From Congeria kusceri (Eukaryota; Mollusca; Bivalvia; Myida; Dreissenidae): a stretch of DNA of 64,000 nucleotides. The translations under genes were made by a program, and so were the position numbers. Shown piece after piece: positions 34,001 to 46,000 of the stretch. The stretch lies in assembly GCA_027627225.1 (NCBI GenBank), contig CM051027.1:86119951-86183950 (forward strand). The letters are read 5' to 3'. The notes under the pieces were generated by a model. It searched no databases. It was not told the origin of the DNA and saw only the letters and a program-made list of their open reading frames with translations. Positions within the stretch are counted from its first letter, which is position 1. Each line of letters opens with the position of its first letter.

Positions 34001-37000
34001 CCAAGTTTATTATTGTTTAAACATAACTTTTGCGGTGGCTCTGGTTTCTGCCTGGATTATGAAAAGGTCCATAAACGAGTAAAATGGGTCAGAAATAACG
34101 TTGTATGTAATGTTCGGTAAAAACTTTTAACGCAATTTAACATTCATAAATGCATACGAATGTACATAAATGTTTAATTTACGTTTAAACGGTATTTTTG
34201 TTATTAAAGGAAAGAAAACAAATACAGTTGTTGTTTTCTGCATATCATTGCTTTAATTTTAAGTATTATTAATCACCTTTACCTTGTTAAATTCGCCTTG
34301 CAGAAGAATAATTGACCAAACATTTGTATGGCGCTACCCCTTGTGCTTCCTTTCGTGGTCTTAGAGACCAGACGGGCGTTGAAAACATTTTCCGCACACC
34401 CTGCACAATCACAACTCTGAAAATAGTGTTCAAACAGTACAATTAATACAAAGATGCATCATCCAAGAACATGTTCAAAAGTTTGTACGTGCAACATATC
34501 ATATTTTTTTAATCTGTGAATCATACCATTTCTAGTTCTTGTTGATATTTTGTGAAACTTCAACTTTTTAAACATCCAAACTTTACATATATAATCCCTA
34601 TAATGTTTGTCTTTTAGTATATATGTTAAATGTGTATGGGGTGTCGAAATTAATACATTTTATGAAAGAAATGAGTTGATCGTGAAAATTATCACATAAA
34701 ATCATTCGCATCGAAACAAATTCAAAGGGTAAGCAAGAGCTATACGCTATTCTGTGTGGAAAGTAAGGTATCAGTACACACGGAATTCGACCCCGCATAT
34801 GATAGGCTACATATTGACCAGATTAAAATTGTAAATCGATTACAAGAAGTAAAAATGTTGAGCTTACTGAGACTTAGACGCCGCCTTTATCCATGTTACA
34901 TATCAAACAAAACCATGTGATTCCCCGCAGTGTTATCGCGTTAAAATTTCAATACAAACGTTATAATGGGACCGGAAAATTAGTTCGTAGTAATGCATCT
35001 TTCGTAGTATCGCAAATTCGTAGTATCACATCTTTTTGTAGTTAAACTATAAGGAAAACGGACGGGACCTTTTTCATAGTATCCCGTCATTTCGTAGTAG
35101 CGCAATTCGCAGTATAGCGTTCGACTTTAGAATGCTATCCAAACTAATATGAATGTAGTTACTGTATTTACAGATTTTCGATAGGAATTCTTGAATGTTT
35201 TTGCATTTGATAGAGTGTTAGAAAATTCTAAAATAACAAAGTATTTATCTTTAATTTTCTCTATCATTATGCTATTATTTCAGGTTACAAAAACATTGTA
35301 TTCACAACACACACCACATACAACGATGAAATCATGACACAGCTTGCAAGGAGCTGTTGCCATGTCACAAAGACCAAAGATTTCAACCAGTGGATGACAT
35401 ACTTTGGAAACTGCTTTGTGGATTTTTGCTCAGGGTATGGGTACGACAAACTGCTAAGAGTTGCTGGCAGAAACTATAGAGATTTCCTTCACGGAATAGA
35501 TAATATACATGAAGTTATACGCTTTAGTTATCCCCGGCTACAAAGTCCTGCCTTCTTAGTTTCGAAAGAAGACGGTAAAGGTTGTGTTTTACTGTATCAG
35601 TCCAAAAGAAAGGACTTCAAGCACTATGTTATAGGGCAGCTGCAACAAATAGCAAAACTCTTTTACCATGTTACTGTGAATATTTGTGTGATAGAGGAGA
35701 AGATTATTGACAATCAGAGCAATGTTCTGTTCCGGCTGGACTTTGATAATTCAGTGTACCAGTCAAAGACACTATCCAAACACATCTCAGGGTTAAAACA
35801 ATTCTCAAATATTGCTGGTGATACATTTCTCAAAGTAAGTATAGCATGCCATTAAATTACCAATTATTTGTTCTTTAAGAGATGGGTTTTATGACGGAAG
35901 ACAACTAGATGTATTGACACATTTAAAGAATAGTATCATACTTGTGTGGGAAAATTGTGAGCAAATTCAAGGAAAATATGTAATATTCTATAGAAAATAA
36001 ACGAGGAGATGTTTGTGCTGTTGCGGTATATTAGCACGATTTGAAACCTGTTAGTCTTGCCCAAAAAAGCCTTAATGGTTTTGGAGTTTATTTAAGACAT
36101 AATTTTCGCATTATTGTTGTTTATCGGTTTATCGGTCAATTAAAAAAACGATTTGGAGTTCTGATGCGTAGGAATTAAACCCCAAGGGCGTTAGCCTGAG
36201 ATGTTTAATAGCCACGTATCAGAACGATAAAGAGTTGTTTATTGTCCGATAAAAAACGATAATGTGAAAATTATTTTGATTCTTACATGATTTGGCATTT
36301 ATTTTTGCAATTGTAATTGGAACTACTTTTTATTATGCTCCGCTCAGAAACAGAACTTCTTTTTGCATTGTTTATGGGTAGTTTAACAACGATGATTTTG
36401 TTCTTTGTCTATAGAAAAATTAGCAAGTATCATGTTAGAATATTAGTAAGCTAATGAATGTGTTGATTTTTCACTTTCACACTGTAAGTACAGATAGCAT
36501 TTCTGAAGATAAATGAACAAAACAATATCTTTCAGCAGAATCATGTACAGAATTCTGCTCATTAAAGCTGGTTGATATTTATGACAGCAGTTTCAGGCAC
36601 TGAATGGCTGTTGTTCATTTCATGCAGCCCCAATTAGCACCAGTGGAACATGTGTACATAACACTTCAGGCATCCCTATTATATTCATGTTCAGGCAAAG
36701 AATTCATTGACCCTGCAATGAAGTTTAAGTAAATCTTACCAGTAACCTAGCACCCCAGTACAAATATATAGGTTAAATTATTCTATTTTCCCATCTTTTT
36801 AGCTCACCTGAGCACAACATGCTCATGGTGAGCTTTTGTGATCACCTTTTGTCTATCGGGCATCGTCTGTCGTGCGTCAACATTTTCATTCAACCAACAT
36901 CTCCTCCTAAACCGCTGGGCAGATTTTCACCAAACTTCACAGGAATGATCATTGGGTGACCCTCTTTCAAAATTGTTCAAATCGTTTCGGTCGGCTGCAT

Positions 37001-40000
37001 ATGTAGTTCACCAGAGCTAAAAATAGTGTTAAAAGGTAAAAACTTTAAAAATCTTCTCTGAAACTGCATGGCTGAGAGCTTTCATATTTGGTGTTTGGCA
37101 TCTTCTAGTGGTCCTCTACAAAGATACTGATTTTGTGAGCGCTGTTCGGAAGATATTTTCTCGGTATACACGAAGGCGTTACACGACGCGCAGGTGGTGC
37201 TTTATGAGAAAGAACAGGAGTTACAGGAACTCAAGACGGCGTCGCGTGCCATTCATCAGAAGAAGGCGGTTCGGTACGCGAAGAGGCGGAAGATTGAGTA
37301 GGATGCAGTACGGAAAAGCATCAAAATAAACAGAAACTCATGGTTCGATTGGGCCCTATGGATTTTACTACTTTACCTGTTGGTGGCAGCGAGCGCGCCA
37401 TACTTGGCTTGAAGGTGTAACGCCAGCCACGATTTACCTTGGTTGCCAGCGACGTCGTAAATCCATATTATCTGTTGCAGGTTTTATTGTAGCAGAAGCC
37501 ATATTGCATCTTGTTGTCACTGACAAGGTTTGTCACTGACGGCTCCTGCATTGCATAGTGGTCCTCTACAAAGATTGTTCAGACGATGTCCCTGGGGTCA
37601 AAACTGGCCACGCCCCGTGGCTCACATGGTTTATATAAACTTCTATGAAACTGCATGTCTGAGAGCTTTCATATTTAGTATTTGGCATCTTCCAGTGGTC
37701 CTCTACAAAGATTGTTCAATTGATAGCCCTATGGTCAAAACTGGCCACACCGGTGGGGTCACATTGTTTATATAGACTTAAATAGAAAAATGGTCCTCTA
37801 CAAAGATTGTTCAAATGATGCCCCTGGGGTTAAAACTGGCCACGCCCCGGTGGTCACATGGTTTATATAGGCGTAAATAGCTAAATAACTTTGAAAATCT
37901 TCTCCAAAACCGCAAGACCCAGAGGTTTGGTATTGGGTTGGTAACATTGTATAGGAGTTCTCTACAAAGATTGTTCAAATGATACCCCTGGGGTCAAAAT
38001 TGGCCACGCCCCAGGGGTCACATGGATTATATAGACTTAAATAGCAAAATTACTGCACAAATCGTCTCCTTTGAAACTGCAAGGCCCAGAGGTTTCATAT
38101 TTCGTATGTAACTTTGCATAGTGGTGCTCTACAAAGTTTGTTCAAATGATGCCCCTGGGGTAAAAACTGGCCATGCCCCGGGGGTCACATTGTTGATATG
38201 GACTTAAATAGCAAAATTACTGCAAAAATCTTCTCTGAAGCACTGAGGCCCAGTGGTTTTATATTTGGTATGTAACATTGTATAGTGGTCCTCTACAAAG
38301 ATTGTTCAAATGATTCCTCTGGGGGCAAAACTGGCCATGCCCCGGGGGTCACATTGTTTATATAGACTTAAATAACAAAATGACTTTAAAAATCTTCTCC
38401 TCAGAAACACTGAGGCCCAGTGGTTTTATATTTGGTATGTAACATTTTATAGTGGTCTTCTACAAAGATTGTTCAAATGATGACCCTGGGGTAAAAACTG
38501 GCCACGCCCAGGGGGTCAATAGTTTATATAGACTTAAATAACAAAATGTCTTTAAAAATCTTCTGCTCTGAAACACTGAGGCCCAGTGGTTTTTTATTTG
38601 GTATGTAACATTGTACAGTGGTCTTCTACAAAGATTCATCGAATGATGACCCTGGGGTCAAAACTGGCCATGCCCAGGGGGTCAATAGTTCATTTAGACT
38701 TAAATAACAAAATAACTTCAAAAATCTTCTCCTCTGAAACTGCAAGGCCCAGTGGTTTAGTATTTTGTATGTAACATTGTAGTGTGGTCCTTTACAAAGA
38801 TTGTTCAAATTATGCCTTCTGGGGTCAAAACTGGCCATGCCCCTGTGGTCACACTGTTTATATAGACTTAAATAGCAAAATGACTTAAAAAAAATTCTGC
38901 TCTGAAACCACAATGGCCCAAGGTTTCATATTTTGTATGTAACATTGTAAAGTGATCCTCTACAAAAATTGTTTAAATTATGCCCCTGGGATCAAACCTG
39001 GTCACGCCCTGTGAGTCACATGGTTTCTTAAGACTTATATCACAAGTGGACTTTAAAAATCTTCTCCTCTGAAACTGCAACGCCCAGGGGTTTCATATTT
39101 TGTATGTAACATTGTGTAGTGGTCCTCTACAAAGATTGTTAAAATAATGCCCCTGTGCTAAAAAGAAAACCTGGCCCCAGGGGTCACATAATTAATATAG
39201 ACTTTAATAGCAAAATAACTAAAAAATCTTCTTGTCTGAATCTGCAAGGCCCAGAGGTTTTGTATTTGGTATGTAACAGTGTATAGTGATCCTCTACAAG
39301 GATTGTTCAAATTATGCTCCTGGGGTCAAACTTGGCCACGCCCTGGGGGTCACATGGTTTTTATAAACTTGTATATGGCAAGTGGACTTTAAAAAAAATT
39401 TCCTCTGAAACTGCAAGGCCCAAAGGTTTTGCATTTGGTATGTAACATTTTATAGTGGTCCTCTTTAAAGAATGTTCACTTTATGCCCCTTTGGGTAAAA
39501 AGAGGCCACACCCCGGGGGTCACATGGTTTGTATAGACTTAAATGACAAAATGACTTTAAAAAGTTTCTTCTCTGAAACCTTAAGGCCCAAAGGTTTTGT
39601 AATTGGTATGTAACATCTTATATTGGTCTTCTACAAAGATTGTTCAAGTTATGCCACTGGGGTCAAATCTAGCCACGCCCCGGACTCACATGCTTTGTAT
39701 AGACTTATATGGAAAGTGGACTTTACAAATCTTCTCTGAAACTGCAAGGCCCAGAGGTTTCAGAGTTTGTATGTAACATTGTAAAGTGGTCCTCTACAAA
39801 TATTGTTCAAATTATGCCCTTGGGGTAGAAAGTGGCCATGCCCTGTGGGTCACATGGTTTATATAGATTATTAAAACCTTCTCCTGAAACTGCAAGGCCC
39901 AGATCTTTATACTAATGTAAGTGGTTAAGTGCCAGTTGGCCCTTTTTGTTATAAGCCATTATGATGCCTTAAACTCAGGTGAGCGACCTAGGGCCATCAT

Positions 40001-43000
40001 AGCCTTCGTGTCTTTGAGAGGTGTGATGCAGATAAATAATACTGTTTTACTTTTGAACCTACTTTCCATAAGGCTTCTGAAGACATACAATAGTTTGGCT
40101 TGTAAGGGATACTGCTAATTAATGAGAATCCAAATGAATAATTCAAGGCGTGTTTGATATCTCCCTTTTGCTGCACTTCAAATATGCCCGATAGTTATCT
40201 AGGAACATTGCAAAACTGCTGCAAGACATTGCAAAACTGCTGCAAGACATTGTTCAAGGTGTTTGGAGTTGGGCTGTCCAATTTCAGTGCCAACTGCTGG
40301 GTTTTTTAAGATAGATTACATTTTCATGACAACAAAACAATCTTTATCTGTTCTTTGCATGCCATTCTGCTACTCTCAATTGCTACATTTCCACTATGTA
40401 TACATTGATGATGCATTATGAATGTTGGTTGGTACATACTGATAGCAGTTTGTCCAATCTTTTAGCTAATTATTTGTCATGAGAATTGTTCCCAGCTTTT
40501 AACAATAATGCAGTTTGGTACAACCTGGTTCATAACAGCAACAAACATACTGATGTTAATCTGTTTTCCTAATGATAATGTCTTATTAATGTTTCTGTAA
40601 CAATAATTGGCAAAGTGTTCTGAAACAAAGAAAGCCAGTCCATTATTTAATCAACTAATGTAGTGAGCAATGTTGAATTGTTGCCATTATTTGAGGACTT
40701 TGTGTCCAAAAACTGGTTGCTGTATCAAGTACTGGCTAACATTAAATTTCAGCTTTGTCATTTAGGCACTGCGTTAAGTTTATATAATTAAAAATCTAAT
40801 TAAAGATGACCTATTAAAATGTTTTATATTGTAATATTAAGGTAATTAAGATACATGTTTAAATAATTGTGTGTATTTTTGTGAGAAAAACAGTTACAGT
40901 CATGACAACTTTTGTATGCTCTAAAGAGTTGAAATGTACGGAAGAACTTAACATTGAATATACAGTAAAACTCCGCTTATACGACAATTTGGGGGTCTTA
41001 ATAAAAGTGGTCTTAATAGCGGGGTGGTCTTATTATCAAGGTACGACAGATTAAGTAATTGTTATTTAAATTTTTAATAGATAACCTAAATTTCAATTGT
41101 TTTCTATTATATACAGAATATGTAACTTCCATTTATGTATATTAACTTTACATCTAGTCAAAAAATAAATTCACTAAGATCATTTATAGTTTAGCCCCCG
41201 CACACAGCTTTAATTACCGCACGGCACTATGCTATGTCCAATTCATATATTGTTAATTGATGACGTAAAGTGTCAACAACCAAATGACACTGGTCGCAAT
41301 AACGGGGTAATATTGATCGTTATTTGGTACTTTCCCTCTGGGGTTAGTGGTTGTAATACGGAATACCGGGATGCCCGTATAATCGGGGTTTGTGACCATT
41401 GAAATAAATAGGAAAACAATAAGGTCTTTTTAAAGCTGTTCGCTTTAGTGGGTTGGTCGTAAAATCGAGGTTGTTTTAGCGGGGTTTTAGTGTATTTAAA
41501 AGAAAAATAATTGTTTTATTGTATTGATAGATAATGATATTTCTTGGTTAAAAAAACAACATAAATGTGTGATAAATTTACACTAAGACTGTTACATAAT
41601 TTGTCTGGTCGTTAACAGAGGCCATTAATCCTGCTGGTATAGTAGATATTTTGAAGCTGTTAACACTTGATTTTGGTTCAGAAACATTAGGACTCACCTG
41701 TACTTTGTATGCTGATATCTGGCCTATAAGTAGCCAGCCTGTATGTTGAGATCTGGGCTATAAGTAGCCAGCCTTTATGTTGATATATGGGCTATAAGTA
41801 GCCAGCCTGTATGTTGATATCTAGGCTATAAGTAGCCAGCCTGTATGTTTATATCTGGGCTATAAGTAGCCAGCCTGTATGTTGATATCTGGGCTATACG
41901 TAGCCAGCCTGTATGCTGATATCTGGGCTATAAGTAGCCAGCCTGTATGTTGATATCTGGGCTATAAGTAGCCAGCCTGTATGTTGATATCTGGGCTATA
42001 CATAGCCAGCCTGTATGTTGATATATGGGCTATAAGTAGCCAGTCTGTATGTTGATATCTGGGCTATAAGTAGCCAGCATGTATGTTGATATCTGGGCTA
42101 TAAGTAGCCAGCCGTAAGAACTGAGTTGTGTGTATAAAGGTGAAATGTGTATATTTGTGTGAATTTAATTGTAAGGCAAGTGTTTTAGAAATGAATGAGT
42201 TAAAGGGAAAGCCTGTCTGAAAAATAATAATGAAATGGGAGCACAGTTGATCACTTATTTATGTCAATAGGCAAATATATATACAGCAACATAAATGTTG
42301 TATAATATAGATTCTTACACAGAATACATGTACTTTGATTCCTGATTCCTACTTTTCAGGAAAAAATATAAATATGAGATTCAAAATATATCAGAAATCA
42401 TCTGGACACTTTCTCATTTTAAGATATGCATTAATGAAAATACTAGTATTTCATACTCATTCTAATAATACATTTGTATTTGGTTATATATAATAAACGT
42501 TGTTATGCATGTATTTTTAGTCCTACATGAAAAGGATCATTGGTGCAAAGTTGCCACTCAATAGACTTCATAAAATAAAATAAATCAAAAGCAAAATATT
42601 GATAAATATGGAACCACTTGCCACTATATTCCGACAACATTGACCTGGCACTCATGAATATTCCGTTCGTTACCGTAACCTTTTATCGGAAAACTTTTTA
42701 CAATTGATCTTGCGTAACAGTTCAACATACTACATGTGAGTTTAAATAAATGTAGCACATGTTTATCGACATATAATTAAATTGTCGAGAGGTTAAGGCA
42801 GTAGCTCACGGATTATGGGGTAGCGGGTTCAAATCCGTGTTCGTTCTTAACATTTTCTTTTCTTTTTTCGAGTATAATAATTATTAGCACACATTTCAAG
42901 TTTGTTTCCTTCTAGTGTCCTCTAATTGTATTGTACAATAAATACATTAAATGATGCTCGAAACTTTTTTTTGTTTTTGTTTTTGTATTGTTCAAACAAA

Positions 43001-46000
43001 ACATTGAACAATATCCCAAAGACAAAACAAATTAAAAGGAAAATATGTTATAGGGCAGCAATGACAGCTGCAACAACATTTTTCTTATATTGCCTTGGAA
43101 TAAAAACGAATGAAATCCTGATTTTAACACCATTACCTCTGAATAGTAAGCCAGCACTCGATGATTGGGCTATTGTCGTTCCTGATAACAGTGTATGTGT
43201 AGATAGTGACAAAATATTATCTAACGAGCATAGTGTTTACAATGCATACCCGAGTACTACGACGAAAATCTACCAAACTTTACGGAAACAAATAAATGCC
43301 AGGTCAATATCATAATATAATAATGTTTTGATAGTCAGGTTGAAAACTCAGTATAATATCATGTTATGTTTCTAGGCTATATACAGACCGCTAGACAGTT
43401 TTTTTTTAAAGATCTCACAGAAGAAGCAAATTTTTTCTTTATGTAGCCTGTTGGTTTCTCAGACATCTTTGATCTGAAAAAAACATTTCTGTTATTTTCA
43501 GATTCCCATTTGTAAACAACCCAGGTCAGATTGAAATAGGTTTTAGCAGCAAATTGTTCTGTATTAGCATTTGTGAATCCGATAAGCTATACAGTTCCAA
43601 CATTAATTTGATTTCAGTGGATTTTATGTTTACATAGTTAAAACACCATTAAAATGGGTTATGTGAAGTGTTCTGCTTATAACCTGGTTGCTAATCAGTA
43701 TTGCACATTGCCTGTTAGCATAATATTTTCTTGAAATTATGGGCAGCAGATAATGTAAAAATATTCTGTTCTTCTCAACCCTTTTCAAGGTGTCTAACAT
43801 CTAGGCCATGTTAAATAACTATGTATTACATTTCTTATTTTTAAAATTAGAATTGTTGTTCTGCAGTTTTGGTTGCATTGAATTTTTTTTTGGCTTACTG
43901 AACTGTTTTTCTGCATTGCAGTCTTGGAAGCCAACTTTTGACATACTTAATAATCCAATTACATATGGTCAGACAACTAGACCAATGGACTGAAACCAAT
44001 AAAGCCAGTTACTGTGTTGGTTAATATAATTATTTTGATACATTTTCCATGAAAAAAAGATCTGACAACTATGATAGATTTTTAAGCATAGAATTGTATT
44101 TTACTTGGAATACTGATGGCAAATAGATTGTTTTGGTGTCATAATGATAGTTCATGTCAAATAGATAACTGAGCTTAACAACATTTTTTTTAAGTATTTA
44201 TTAGGGCCCCACAAATTTTTTGCGGGTGCCCTATAGTAATCACCCTGTCTATCAGTCTGTCCGTCCATCCACATTTTTTATGTTGTTCTTTCATAACTTC
44301 AAAACCATTTCAGCTATTAATTTGAAACTTAATGGGTAAATAGATCTCATTAAGGAGAAGTGCAGTGCACAAGAACCATTACTCTGCACTTCATGGTTCT
44401 GGAGTTATTGCCCTTTATTAATGTTTCATTCTTCGTTTTTGCCTGGAGCATAACTCTTAGACTATAAGAGGTATTAACTTGAAACTTCATAGGTGGATAG
44501 ATCTCATTGAGGAGAAGTGCAGTGCACAAGAACCGTTACTCTGCACTTCACAATTCTGGATTTATTGCCCTTTGATAATTTTTCATTTTCAGGCGGAGTC
44601 AACTTTAGGTTTCAGCTCTCTAACTTGAGAACGCATTGAAATATTTTAATGAAACTTCATCCATAGATACTTTATATCGAGACCTGGCTTGGGATTACAT
44701 AGGGGGTGGATGGGGTCACTGTCAAGGTCACCGTTACAAAAAATAGAAAAACAGTTTCCACTCAATTACTCGAGAACAAATTGAGCTATTGTTATTCAAC
44801 TTCATACATAGATACCTTTCATCAAGACATCACTTGGGTATGCATAGGGGGTGGGTGGGATCAAGGTCAAGGTCACCGTTACTAAAAATAGAAAAACAGT
44901 TTCTTCTCAATTACTCAATAACAGATCTAGCTATTGTAATGAATATAGAGGGAAAATTCCTTGCGAATGCAACTCCTCCTACAGTTTCCAACAGACTTTC
45001 TTGAAACTTGTTTCATTTCCTATCATTACTGTAAAAAAAACTGGCTAACCCCTACCTTCAAACATGCTATCAATTGGGGCCCAATGCCACCCATGTGACA
45101 AAGTTCTAGTTTTAACCTAGAGGGGGCATAGCTAAATATAAATGATCCTTGCCTTAAAAAATTAACTAAATGTTGCCCAGTTGTTAAATATTACGCTATT
45201 CATTCATGCATATAAATATCATTATAAATAATAAGTTTTATAATAATATATACGGAAAGAAATTATGTATATATAGTTCAAATAGCATTATTCTGAGTTT
45301 AACTTTTTATGCCCCCACTTTAGAGGGGGGGGTATATAGATTTGCCCTTGTTCGTCCTTCCGTCTGTCCGTCAGATTTTGTGTCGTGCATAACTTAAAGG
45401 TATAACTGCTAGAGTGATGAAACTCTATAAGCATATTCATCGGCATCGGGGCTTGTGCACCTGGGTGTTTTGATGGAGTTTTTCTGACATCAGTGGAATT
45501 ATGGCCTTTTTTTAGCAAAAAATGATATTTTTGGACTTTTGTTGGGCTTAACTTAAAAAGTATTGCTGCTAGAGTGATGAAACTTTACAAACATATTGTA
45601 AGGAAAAGTTCCTTACTTGACATTTGTACCACTCGTGGAAATATGTGACATTGTGAATTTCTCAACATAATAAACATTCCTAACACACAGACCGAAAATA
45701 CCTGGATAGTCTTCGGATGAATCACGATGAATCCACCAGAAATCTCCATCATAGCTCCTTTGTTTAGTGAATATCTTAATTTGTTATTTTGTCACAGAGT
45801 TTTGTCAAATACTGAATTTGGTTCGCTTGATTAGAATGTTTATGTTTCATAGGTTAAACTCAACTCTTAAACTTGAAGTATTTATAGGGAACAAATCTGT
45901 GTATATAATTATGTTTGTTCAGACTACGTATTGTTACTTTGAAGGATAACATTTAAAACCCTTGGAAATATTTGGTCTAAGCGTATTTGAAAATGACTGC

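Noticed and set aside
37108..37329. Arg-rich 73-codon frame, protamine-like
   Set aside because: It overlaps the frame with more natural composition (Glu/Lys-rich, G/C-ending codons) and starts in family R repeat sequence. The Arg richness follows from reading a GC-rich coding stretch out of frame.
42784..42853. Functional tRNA gene
   Set aside because: Box A- and B-like sequences exist, but acceptor and T stems do not pair, so it was kept only as a tRNA-like fragment.
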